From: Dehalococcoidia bacterium
GTDB taxonomy: Bacteria > Chloroflexota > Dehalococcoidia > DSTF01 > JALHUB01
Direction of reading: 5' to 3'
Assembly: GCA_022865685.1 (NCBI GenBank)
Contig: JALHUB010000175.1
Span: 1 to 5,816 of the forward strand
DNA length: 5,816 nt
Made by a program: the position numbers and the translations under genes. This document shows, piece after piece, positions 1 through 5,607 of the stretch. Each line of letters opens with the position of its first letter. The stretch's first letter is position 1. The notes beneath the pieces are model-generated. The model was not told the origin of the DNA. It searched no databases and saw only the letters and a list, made by a program, of their open reading frames with translations.

Positions 1-599
1 AGGCGCAGACCATTGAAGTCTTCCCGACGCTGCGCGAGGACCTTGAGCGGACGGGCCGCGCTCTCTACGCTGCCGAGCTTGTCGACCGCTTCACGCCGGA
101 GCGACAGGAGAGCTACCAGGTCTTCCGCCTGTTCCTAGAGACGCTGCGTCACCTCGCGACGGAGGAGCGACTCGACATAACGCTGCGCTTCTTCGAGATG
201 CGCCTGCTGGGCTACTCGGGCTACCAGCCGCAGACGGAGGAGTGCGTCGTCTGCGGCGCCACGCTGAAGCCGGTGACGAACGGCTGGAGCGCGGAGTCCG
301 GCGGCGTGCTCTGTCCTGCCTGCGCCAGCAACGCGGCGATGTCGCGTCCGCTGTCCGTGAACGCGCTGAAGATGATGCGCCTGTTCCAAAAGGGCGATTT
401 CGTGGCCGTGGCGCGTGTGCGGACCGAGCCGTCGCTGGAGGCGGAGCTGGAGCGTCACCTGCGCGAGTACATGCTCTACGTCCTGGAACGCGACATCCGC
501 TCCACGCGGTTCTTGGAGACGCTAAGACGCACGTCTCGGCTTTCTGGGATCAATGGTCATTCCGAGAACGGCCCGACATACCGGGAGCAAACCTCGTAG
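1..599 (+). CDS. recO: DNA repair protein RecO, C-terminal part (5' end outside window)
   Basis: RecO loads RecA onto SSB-coated single-stranded DNA together with RecR (RecF pathway) in the cytoplasm. The reading frame is already open at base 3, so the N-terminal OB fold lies outside the window; 198 residues plus TAG are visible. Seen directly: a helical stretch (LRHLATEERLDITLRFFEMR), then the family hallmark LLGYSGYQPQTEECVVCG, and a zinc site made of two CxxC pairs at visible residues 81/84 and 104/107. This four-cysteine form is known from many RecO proteins, although E. coli RecO lacks it. A conserved-looking helix ends near RSTRFLETLRR, followed by about 25 residues that resemble no family feature. 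The stop codon (597-599) lies inside an inverted repeat, so this tail may have been shaped by that element. It is transcribed away from the leftward genes and is followed by a terminator-like hairpin. Family assignment is firm. Confidence 0.9.
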   Translation, partial: AQTIEVFPTLREDLERTGRALYAAELVDRFTPERQESYQVFRLFLETLRHLATEERLDITLRFFEMRLLGYSGYQPQTEECVVCGATLKPVTNGWSAESGGVLCPACASNAAMSRPLSVNALKMMRLFQKGDFVAVARVRTEPSLEAELERHLREYMLYVLERDIRSTRFLETLRRTSRLSGINGHSENGPTYREQTS

Positions 600-654
600 C
601 CGAGGCTTTCTGGCCTCGGCGTCTGTTTGGCCAGGCTGGAAAGCCCGGCCTACG
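595..654. repeat. Palindromic intergenic element: inverted pair of hairpin units
   Basis: The left arm 595-615 (CGTAGCCGAGGC...CTGGCC) pairs with the right arm 629-654 (GGCCAG...AAAGCC...CTACG). By hand, pairing is nearly continuous: 595-598 with 651-654, 599-602 with 646-649, 604-610 with 639-645 and 611-615 with 629-633. The flaws are single-base bulges at 603 and 650, a 5-nt bulge at 634-638 and a 13-nt loop. Each arm can also fold on its own: 599-606 with 613-620 (8 bp perfect), and 629-637 with 642-650 (one A-C mismatch, GGAA tetraloop). This looks like a REP/BIME-type bacterial intergenic repeat, two hairpin units head to head. A related single unit occurs at 4654-4686. Copy number elsewhere cannot be seen from this window. 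Confidence 0.65.
599..628 (+). terminator. Terminator-like hairpin after recO
   Basis: A perfect 8-bp GC-rich stem, GCCGAGGC (599-606) with GCCTCGGC (613-620) and loop TTTCTG, begins at the last base of the recO stop codon. It is followed by GTCTGTTT, a short and interrupted T-rich run. The position fits an intrinsic terminator for recO. The weak U tract, and the fact that this stem is half of a larger palindrome, leave open that it is simply part of a repeat element. Confidence 0.45.
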
Positions 655-667
655 TGTTTCACGGGAT

Positions 668-695
668 TCGACCACAGGCGGGAGCGCCCTATAAT
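668..695 (+). promoter_or_regulatory. Putative sigma-70-type promoter for the FmdB-family gene
   Basis: A perfect TATAAT stands at 690-695. TCGACC at 668-673 matches the -35 consensus at 4 of 6 positions with a 16-nt spacer. The start codon is about 50 nt downstream. The -10 box is enclosed by a 6-bp inverted repeat, AGCGCC (683-688) and GGCGCT (702-707), followed by TTTT through 710. This could be an operator or a weak hairpin in the leader. The match is by eye only. Confidence 0.5.
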
Positions 696-733
696 AGTAG
701 TGGCGCTTTTGACGTTTGGACTAGCTGTGGTGC

Positions 734-738
734 GGAGG
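734..738 (+). promoter_or_regulatory. Ribosome binding site that decides the FmdB-family start
   Basis: GGAGG lies 8 nt before the GTG at 747. The nearer in-frame GTG at 738 overlaps this motif and therefore cannot use it. This supports 747 as the start and gives the family-typical N-terminus MPLYEY. Confidence 0.65.
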
Positions 739-746
739 TGCCTGAC

Positions 747-1148
747 GTGCCGCTCTACGAGTACTACTGCCAGCACTGCAACGGCATCTTTGAGGCGTTG
801 CGCCCGATGCGCGAGGCCTCGGAGCCTTTCCCCTGCCCCCTGTGCGACCGCGATGGGCAGCGCATCATGCCCACATCCTTCGCCGCTTTCACCTTCCGGG
901 AGGGCTACCCGCGTCGGATTCCCGACAAAGGAACGTACTGGCACCTGGGCAAGGAAGTGAAGCGCCCCATCAGCGGCCCGGCGCGCGTCGGCGAGCACCC
1001 GGAGCTGAACCCGCCGCGGCCGCCCGCCCGCAAGAGCAGGGGCGAAGTTGAGGTCGAGCGCGACAAAGCGCAACTGCGTCGCAAGGAAGGAAAGAAGATG
1101 CTCGACTCCGGCGTGCGGCCTATCAAGGGAAGCCCGACGATCCGATAG
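747..1148 (+). CDS. FmdB-family zinc-ribbon protein
   Basis: This is a 133-residue protein of the FmdB/CxxC_CxxC putative regulatory family, small cytoplasmic zinc-ribbon proteins first noted next to amidase/formamidase genes; their molecular role is still poorly defined. The N-terminus MPLYEYYCQHC is diagnostic. Cysteines 8 and 11 with 30 and 33 form the zinc ribbon. Residues about 40-75 (PTSFAAFTF, then PDKGTYWHLG) form a second segment, and residues 80-133 are a proline-rich then lysine/arginine-rich tail that could contact nucleic acid, which is inference. The length is above the 70-110 residues common in the family because of this tail. The start is GTG with a GGAGG site. The gene follows recO by 147 bp with its own promoter-like sequence, so it is probably transcribed separately. 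It ends 6 bp from the convergent prenyl synthase stop codon. The specific function is unknown. Confidence 0.85.
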   Translation: MPLYEYYCQHCNGIFEALRPMREASEPFPCPLCDRDGQRIMPTSFAAFTFREGYPRRIPDKGTYWHLGKEVKRPISGPARVGEHPELNPPRPPARKSRGEVEVERDKAQLRRKEGKKMLDSGVRPIKGSPTIR

Positions 1149-1154
1149 CCGTCG

Positions 1155-2123
1155 CTACGTCCTGCGTTCCAGCACGTAGACGGCGATCTCCTCCAGGGAC
1201 TCGCGCTCTCGCGTCCTCGGCAGCCTCGCGAGCGCCGCGAGCGCCGCATCACCGAAGCCCTTCGCCGTCGCATATGCCTCCCCGAGGATCTCGGAACCGC
1301 ACACAACCTCGATTGCCTCCCGGAGGTGCTCGGGCCCACCCCTGTCCTTGAAGAGCCGCCGGATGGGGTTCTCGTCGGGGTAGCGCTCGATGAGCATCAG
1401 CGAGGGCAGCGTCAACGTCCCCTGCATGAGGTCGCTGCCGACCGGCTTCCCCATCTCCCGCTCGTCGCCGCTGAAATCGAGGATGTCGTCGACGATCTGG
1501 AACGCTATGCCCAGGTTCTCGCCGTAGCCGCGCAGCGCCAGCGCGTCGTCGTCGCGGACGCCCGACAGGAGCGCGCCCCCCTGGGCGGCGATGGCGAACA
1601 GCGACGCCGTCTTCCCTCTGATGCGACGCAGGTAGTCGTCCACCGTCTGGTTGTAGTCGAATGCGGCGCGGTCCTCCGCAAGTTGCGCCATCGACATCAT
1701 GACCATTGTCTCTGCGAACAGGCGCACCACCTCTGCGTGGCCGGTTCGGGCGACCAAAGCGGCCGCCTGCGCGAAGACGTAGTCGCCGAGGATGACGGCG
1801 CCGTGGTTATCGAAGAGGCTGCCCGCCGTCGGGCGACCGCGGCGCGTGCCCGCGCCGTCGACGACGTCGTCGTGGACGAGGCTGGCGGTGTGGAGCAGCT
1901 CCAGCGAGGCGGCCAGCGGCACGGAAAGCGCAGGGTCGAAAACGCCGAACTTCCCGGCAAGCAGCGAGACGGCGGGGCGCATCCTCTTGCCGCCGGCGAA
2001 GAGCACGGCCGCCAGCATGTCGCGCAGCCACGGCGTATCGACGCGCGCCAGCGAGCTCAGCGTCTCCTCGACCTGGCTCATCTCCGCCAGCACGGGCTCG
2101 TACAGGCTGGTTGTCCTTGTCAT
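1155..2123 (-). CDS. Long-chain trans-polyprenyl diphosphate synthase (IspB/HepT-like)
   Basis: This 322-residue class I prenyltransferase condenses isopentenyl diphosphate onto an allylic diphosphate in all-trans fashion. Seen: GGKRMRP (44-50), the first aspartate-rich motif DDVVD (85-89) followed by RRGRPT, KTA (171-173), the second motif DDILD (212-216) and GKPVGSD (225-231). The fifth residue before the first motif is Ala80, with no bulky residue to stop elongation. As in E. coli IspB (octaprenyl synthase), this points to a long product, probably a quinone side chain; exact chain length cannot be read. The ATG at 2123 overlaps the tatD stop as ATGA, implying translational coupling, and gives a normal N-terminus. 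The frame stays open upstream to 2297, but that stretch lies inside tatD and is arginine-rich with no family similarity. A short-chain (GGPP) enzyme is less likely. It is last in the metG-tatD operon. Confidence 0.9.
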   Translation of the reverse strand: MTRTTSLYEPVLAEMSQVEETLSSLARVDTPWLRDMLAAVLFAGGKRMRPAVSLLAGKFGVFDPALSVPLAASLELLHTASLVHDDVVDGAGTRRGRPTAGSLFDNHGAVILGDYVFAQAAALVARTGHAEVVRLFAETMVMMSMAQLAEDRAAFDYNQTVDDYLRRIRGKTASLFAIAAQGGALLSGVRDDDALALRGYGENLGIAFQIVDDILDFSGDEREMGKPVGSDLMQGTLTLPSLMLIERYPDENPIRRLFKDRGGPEHLREAIEVVCGSEILGEAYATAKGFGDAALAALARLPRTRERESLEEIAVYVLERRT

Positions 2124-2935
2124 GAGCGCCCCGTCTTGCCCTCTAGGCGATAGAGCCTTCTCGCGTTGGCGGTCGTCGCCGTCGCGATCGCCTTGGCGTC
2201 GACGCTCCGCAGTGTCGCGATGAATTCGATTGTCTCGCGCAGGTGTACCGGCTCGCACCGCCGCCCGCGATGGCTCTGCGGCGGCAGGAACGGGCAATCG
2301 GTCTCGACCAGCAGGCTCTCCAACGGCACGCCCGCGGCGACGGCCTGCAGCCGCCTGGCGTTCGGGTACGTCACGTTTCCGGCGAATGATAGCATGAAGC
2401 CGAGATGCGCATACTGTTCAGCCAGTCTCGCGTCGCCGGCGAAGCAGTGCAGCACGCCGAGCGGCCCGTTTCTTGGCTTCGAGGTCGCCCACTCGCGCAG
2501 AATGGCGAACGTGTCCTCGTTCGCCTGTCGCGAATGGATGACGACCGGCAGGCCAACCTCGTCGGCGAGTGCGAGCTGCTCGCGAAACGCCCTCTGCTGC
2601 GCGGCCGCCGGCGACAGGTTGCGGTAGAAATCGAGGCCTGTCTCCCCAATCGCGACGACGCCGGGCTCCCGCGCCATCTCGCGCAATGCCTGGAGGGCGT
2701 CGGCGTCGAGGCGGCTTGCGTCGTGCGGGTGCACGCCGACGGTGGCGTAGACGCCTTCATGCCGATTCGCCAGGTCGATCGCCTGTCTGCTGCTCGGCGG
2801 GTCCATGCCGATAACGACCGCGCCCTCGAGTGCGTCCTGTCGCGCCCGTTCCAGCACCGTCGGCAGGTCGCCCGAAAAGGCCTGCATCTGGAGATGGCAG
2901 TGGGAGTCGAACATTGCGGCGGCGTCAGGCTTCAT
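2120..2935 (-). CDS. tatD: TatD-family metal-dependent deoxyribonuclease
   Basis: TatD enzymes are cytoplasmic amidohydrolase-fold nucleases with 3'-5' exonuclease activity, linked to repair of oxidative damage and DNA turnover. The 271-residue protein carries all expected metal ligands: the HxH pair H12/H14 in DSHCHL, E98 in IGETGLDFYR, H134 in VVIHSR, H163 in LHCFAGD and D213 in ETDCPFLPP. GVHPH (67-71) is also typical. Near residue 227 the usual Asn of the RGxRNEP segment is Cys (RGRRCEP). The start used is the ATG at 2935, which overlaps the end of metG by 11 nt. A second ATG at 2914 gives MFDSHCHL, closer to the usual TatD start, and lies just past the metG stop; neither has a strong Shine-Dalgarno, so the start is uncertain by seven residues. 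It is the middle gene of the metG operon, and its stop overlaps the next start. RNA or other substrates are possible in this family. Confidence 0.92.
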   Translation of the reverse strand: MKPDAAAMFDSHCHLQMQAFSGDLPTVLERARQDALEGAVVIGMDPPSSRQAIDLANRHEGVYATVGVHPHDASRLDADALQALREMAREPGVVAIGETGLDFYRNLSPAAAQQRAFREQLALADEVGLPVVIHSRQANEDTFAILREWATSKPRNGPLGVLHCFAGDARLAEQYAHLGFMLSFAGNVTYPNARRLQAVAAGVPLESLLVETDCPFLPPQSHRGRRCEPVHLRETIEFIATLRSVDAKAIATATTANARRLYRLEGKTGRS

Positions 2936-4574
2936 CGACAGTCAGCGGCTCCAGCTTCTTGAACAGCGCCTCCGGCTCCCGCAGCGATTGACCCGCCGGC
3001 GGGACGACAACCCGCCAGCCGCCGGCTGCCACGTCGCCCTCGAAGCCGAGATGACCGTGCAACCTCTCGCTGGTGAACGGCAGGTACGGGTAGAGCGCGA
3101 CCTTCAGGGCGTTTATCGCGCCCAGCGCCGTGTACAGCGACATCGCCGCCGACTGCGGGTCGTCGCGGATCGCCTTCCAGGGCGCCTTGTCGTCGAGATA
3201 GCGGTTCGTCTCCTGCGCCAAGCCCATCGCCGCAGACAGGCCGGCGCGGAAGCGGCAGAGGGAGATGTTCTCGCCCACGTTGTCAAGCGCAACCTGCGCG
3301 CGCTCCAGCAGGGTACGGCTCTCCGCGTCCAGCTCCCCGGGCTGTGGCACGCGGCCTTCGAAGCGACGGTAGGTGAAGGTGAGGACGCGATGCGCCAGGT
3401 TCCCCCACGTCGCGACCAGCTCGTCGTTGTTGCGACGGATCAGGTCGGCTTCGCTGAAATCACTGTCCGCCGTCTCCGGCATGACGGCCGCGAGGTAGTA
3501 ACGCAGCGTGTCAGGGTCGTAGCGGGCGAGGTAGTCGGGCAGGAACGGCGCCGTGCCGCGGCTCGTCGAAGCCTTGCCGCCGCCGAGGTTGAGATACTGG
3601 TTGGCCGGCACGTCGTAAGGGAGGTTGAGGCCGCCATAGGCCATGATCATCGCCGGCCAGCTCAGCGTGTGGAACCAGATGTTGTCCTTGCCGATGAAGT
3701 AGTAGCCTTTGCAGGCGGGGTCCGTCCAGAAGTCGCGCCAGGCGTCCGGCTGACCGTGAAGCTGCGCCCACTCCTTCGCCGCCGACAGATAGCCGATGAC
3801 GTTCTCGAACCAGACGTAGATGCGCTTCTGCTCGTAACCGGAGAGCGGTATCTTGATCCCCCATTCGATGTCGCGCGTGATGGCGCGGTCGCGCAGCCCC
3901 TGCTCGAGCGCGCCCAGCGAGAAGTTGAGCACGTTACGCCGCCAGTGCTTTTTCCCCTCCGACAGCCACGACTTGAGCCTGTCGTTGTAGGCGCTCAGGC
4001 GGAGGAAGAAGTGCTCCGATTCGCGCACCTCCGGCGTCGAGCCGTCGAACTTGCAGCGCGCGTCGATGAGCTCCTCCGGGTCGAGCGGGTTGCCGCAGTT
4101 GTCGCACTGGTCGCCGCGGGCGCCGTCGTAGCCGCAGATGGGGCACGTGCCCTCGACATAGCGGTCGAGCAGGAACCGCTGCTCGATGGTGCAGAAGGGT
4201 AGCCGCATTCTGTCGAGGTAGATGTCGCCCTGCTCGTGCAGGCGCAGGAAGATGTCCTGCACGACGTTCGCGTGATTTTCTGTGCCGGTCGTCGTGTAGA
4301 GATCGTAGCTGATCCCCAACTGCCGCCACGATTCCACGAACTCTTGGTGGAAGCGCGCCGCGACGGCCGCGGGCGTTGTGCCCTCTTCCTGGGCGCGGAC
4401 GGTTATCGGCGTGCCGTGCTGGTCGCTGCCCGACACCATGAGCACGCGGTTCCCCTTCAGACGGTGATAGCGGGCGAAGATATCAGGCGGCAGGTAGGCG
4501 CCGGCAATCTGTCCGAGATGGAGGGAGCCGTTGGCATAGGGCCACGCCACACCAATGAAGATCTTCTCAGGCAT
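2925..4574 (-). CDS. metG: Methionyl-tRNA synthetase
   Basis: MetRS charges tRNA-Met with methionine using ATP in the cytoplasm. The 549-residue protein has a class Ia Rossmann core starting FIGVAWPYANGSLHLGQ, with the HIGH motif as H19-L-G-Q22. It has SDQHGTPI at 50-57 and a four-cysteine zinc knuckle (C144, C147, C157, C160). The KMSKS loop reads KASTS (334-338) in GGKASTSRG. The anticodon domain keeps the residues equivalent to E. coli Asn391, Arg395 and Trp461, here N392, R396 (GNLAHR) and W466 (APWKAI). There is no C-terminal EMAP/tRNA-binding domain, and the protein ends after LEPLTVDEA. The start ATG has GAGGT 5 nt upstream. It is first in a metG-tatD-prenyl synthase operon with its own promoter-like sequence. 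The final Lys of KMSKS replaced by Thr and the final His of HIGH replaced by Gln are unusual, but the intact fold, zinc site and anticodon residues argue for a functional enzyme. Confidence 0.96.
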   Translation of the reverse strand: MPEKIFIGVAWPYANGSLHLGQIAGAYLPPDIFARYHRLKGNRVLMVSGSDQHGTPITVRAQEEGTTPAAVAARFHQEFVESWRQLGISYDLYTTTGTENHANVVQDIFLRLHEQGDIYLDRMRLPFCTIEQRFLLDRYVEGTCPICGYDGARGDQCDNCGNPLDPEELIDARCKFDGSTPEVRESEHFFLRLSAYNDRLKSWLSEGKKHWRRNVLNFSLGALEQGLRDRAITRDIEWGIKIPLSGYEQKRIYVWFENVIGYLSAAKEWAQLHGQPDAWRDFWTDPACKGYYFIGKDNIWFHTLSWPAMIMAYGGLNLPYDVPANQYLNLGGGKASTSRGTAPFLPDYLARYDPDTLRYYLAAVMPETADSDFSEADLIRRNNDELVATWGNLAHRVLTFTYRRFEGRVPQPGELDAESRTLLERAQVALDNVGENISLCRFRAGLSAAMGLAQETNRYLDDKAPWKAIRDDPQSAAMSLYTALGAINALKVALYPYLPFTSERLHGHLGFEGDVAAGGWRVVVPPAGQSLREPEALFKKLEPLTVDEA

Positions 4575-4579
4575 TCCTT

Positions 4580-4584
4580 ACCTC
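4580..4584 (-). promoter_or_regulatory. metG ribosome binding site
   Basis: GAGGT on the minus strand (plus-strand ACCTC) stands 5 nt before the metG ATG. It is the clearest Shine-Dalgarno of the leftward genes and fits metG as the leader of its operon. Confidence 0.65.
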
Positions 4585-4613
4585 AAAATGGCGAACTGAA
4601 CCGGAGCAATCTT

Positions 4614-4619
4614 ATTATA
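4614..4619 (-). promoter_or_regulatory. Putative -10 box for the metG operon
   Basis: A perfect TATAAT reads leftward here, 39 nt before the metG ATG, implying a leader of about 30 nt. No good -35 hexamer is visible at 16-18 nt upstream, nor an extended -10 TGn, so an activator or the upstream palindromic element may contribute (inference). The leader is too short for a T-box. Confidence 0.5.
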
Positions 4620-4653
4620 CGACAGGCTTTAGAGGTAGACATTGCGCTGTTCG

Positions 4654-4686
4654 ACCCGCGTAGAGCGGGCATCCTGCCCGCCGGGT
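4654..4686. repeat. Single unit of the intergenic palindrome family
   Basis: A perfect hairpin GCGGGC (4665-4670) / GCCCGC (4676-4681), loop ATCCT, is framed by ACCCG (4654-4658) and CGGGT (4682-4686), which also pair, with CGTAGA (4659-4664) as a one-sided bulge. The unit begins CGTAG-2 nt-CGGGC, matching the reverse complement of the right arm at 629-654. It fills the gap between the rsmI stop and the metG promoter. There is no T run on either side, so a terminator role is weakly supported. Confidence 0.5.
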
Positions 4687-4699
4687 GGGTGGGATGGTC

Positions 4700-4731
4700 G
4701 GCTGGACGCTCGATCTAGGCGGAATCCAGCC
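4700..4731 (-). other. Hairpin spanning the rsmI stop codon
   Basis: GGCTGGA (4700-4706) and TCCAGCC (4725-4731) are perfect 7-bp inverted arms around an 18-nt loop holding the rsmI TAG (4715-4717). It could slow transcription or protect the 3' end, but no T tract follows and the loop is long. It may be chance, since one arm encodes the conserved end of RsmI. Confidence 0.25.
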
Positions 4732-5533
4732 ACAGGCGGTAGACCCGCCGCCGCGACAACCCGTAGCGTCGCGACAGCCGCGCGACAGCTTCCTGCGCGC
4801 CGACGCCTTCTTCCCGCAGCCGTTGCATCTCGACGATCACGCTGTTCGGGATGTCTTCCTCTCCCGATGCCGCCGGCGCGCCCGCGATGACGAGCGTGAA
4901 CTCGCCGCGCGGCTCGATGAAGTGTCGCAGCGCCTCTGAGACGCGGCCGCGGAACACCTCCTCGTAGAGTTTCGTCAGCTCGCGGCAGACGGCCATCTCG
5001 CGGTCGCCCAGCGCCTGCTCGATGTCCAAGAGCGCGTAGCGCAGGCGGTGTGGCGCCTCGAAGGCGACGAGCGTCTCCTCGCGCGCCGACAGCGCTTGCA
5101 GCAGACGGCGCCGAACGGTCGCCTGTCGCGGCAGAAAGCCGAGATACGTGAACGTGCGCGTCGATAGGCCCGAGACTGCGAGCGCCGTCGTGATCGCCGA
5201 AGGGCCGGGCACGGGCACGACGCGGGCGCCGGTCTCGTAGGCGGCGCGGACGAGGTCCTGGCCGGGGTCGCTTATCGCCGGCGTCCCGGCCTCCGAGACG
5301 AGCGCGACGTCTCCCTGCGCCAGCCGTTCCAGGACGGCGGGCGTCCTCTGTCGCTTGTTGCGGTCGTTGTAGCTGATTAGGGGAGTGTGGATGTCGTATC
5401 GGGAGAGTAGCTTGCGGGCCGTGCGCGTATCCTCGGCGGCGATGAGGCTGACCTCCTTGAGAACTCGCAGCGCCCGCAGCGTAACGTCCTCAAGATTCCC
5501 GATAGGCGTCGCGACAAGATAGAGAGTGCCCAT
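4715..5533 (-). CDS. rsmI: 16S rRNA (cytidine(1402)-2'-O)-methyltransferase RsmI
   Basis: RsmI uses S-adenosylmethionine to 2'-O-methylate C1402 in the decoding centre of 16S rRNA. The 272-residue protein fits the family's usual length of about 270-290. Seen in order: the start MGTLYLVATPIGNLEDVTLR, AAEDTRTARKLL (32-43), SYNDRN (54-59), the loop VSEAGTPAISDPG (79-91, usually VSDAGTPG), the SAM-binding VPGPSAITTALAVSG (108-122), GFLPR (132-136), FEAPHRL (158-164) and ELTKLYEEVFRG (185-196). The end, from about 244, is the winged-helix-like tail AVARLSRRYGLSRRRVYRLW. The start is fixed by the conserved N-terminus; an in-frame stop lies close upstream and the Shine-Dalgarno is weak (GGATGG, about 13 nt away). 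It lies 140 bp before metG on the same strand and 74 bp after the stop of the edge gene. Confidence 0.95.
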   Translation of the reverse strand: MGTLYLVATPIGNLEDVTLRALRVLKEVSLIAAEDTRTARKLLSRYDIHTPLISYNDRNKRQRTPAVLERLAQGDVALVSEAGTPAISDPGQDLVRAAYETGARVVPVPGPSAITTALAVSGLSTRTFTYLGFLPRQATVRRRLLQALSAREETLVAFEAPHRLRYALLDIEQALGDREMAVCRELTKLYEEVFRGRVSEALRHFIEPRGEFTLVIAGAPAASGEEDIPNSVIVEMQRLREEGVGAQEAVARLSRRYGLSRRRVYRLWLDSA

Positions 5534-5607
5534 TGTGTCAGCTAACCATCCCTTAACTGTAGAGGTGCCTTATGTCTAACGTGAAGCGCGATGCGAACGC
5601 CGATGAG

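Noticed and set aside
516..537. Inverted repeat GAGACG / CGTCTC in the recO tail
   Set aside because: Short 6-bp arms inside coding sequence with no T run; expected by chance.
627..746. Longer N-terminus for the FmdB-family protein
   Set aside because: It would run through the palindrome and the TATAAT box, and it places 40 residues before the strongly conserved MPLYEY start, which has its own GGAGG.
1228..1245. Perfect tandem GCGAGCGCC x2
   Set aside because: It lies in coding sequence and encodes an Ala-Leu-rich helix in the prenyl synthase; two 9-bp copies in GC-rich DNA are not remarkable.
1326..2153. 275-codon + strand frame opposite the prenyl synthase
   Set aside because: Antisense shadow of a gene with both aspartate-rich motifs; no recognisable protein in this frame.
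2124..2297. In-frame 58-residue upstream extension of the prenyl synthase
   Set aside because: It lies wholly inside tatD, is Arg/Asp-rich with no family motif, and the ATG at 2123 gives the normal length and an ATGA junction.
2805..4202. 465-codon open frame on the + strand opposite metG and the tatD start
   Set aside because: Its product is arginine- and valine-rich low-complexity sequence typical of the antisense of a GC-rich gene, while the other strand has a clear MetRS with full motifs.
4575..4714. T-box or riboswitch leader upstream of metG
   Set aside because: Only about 30 nt lie between the expected transcription start and the ATG, and no T-box or other conserved leader motif is seen.
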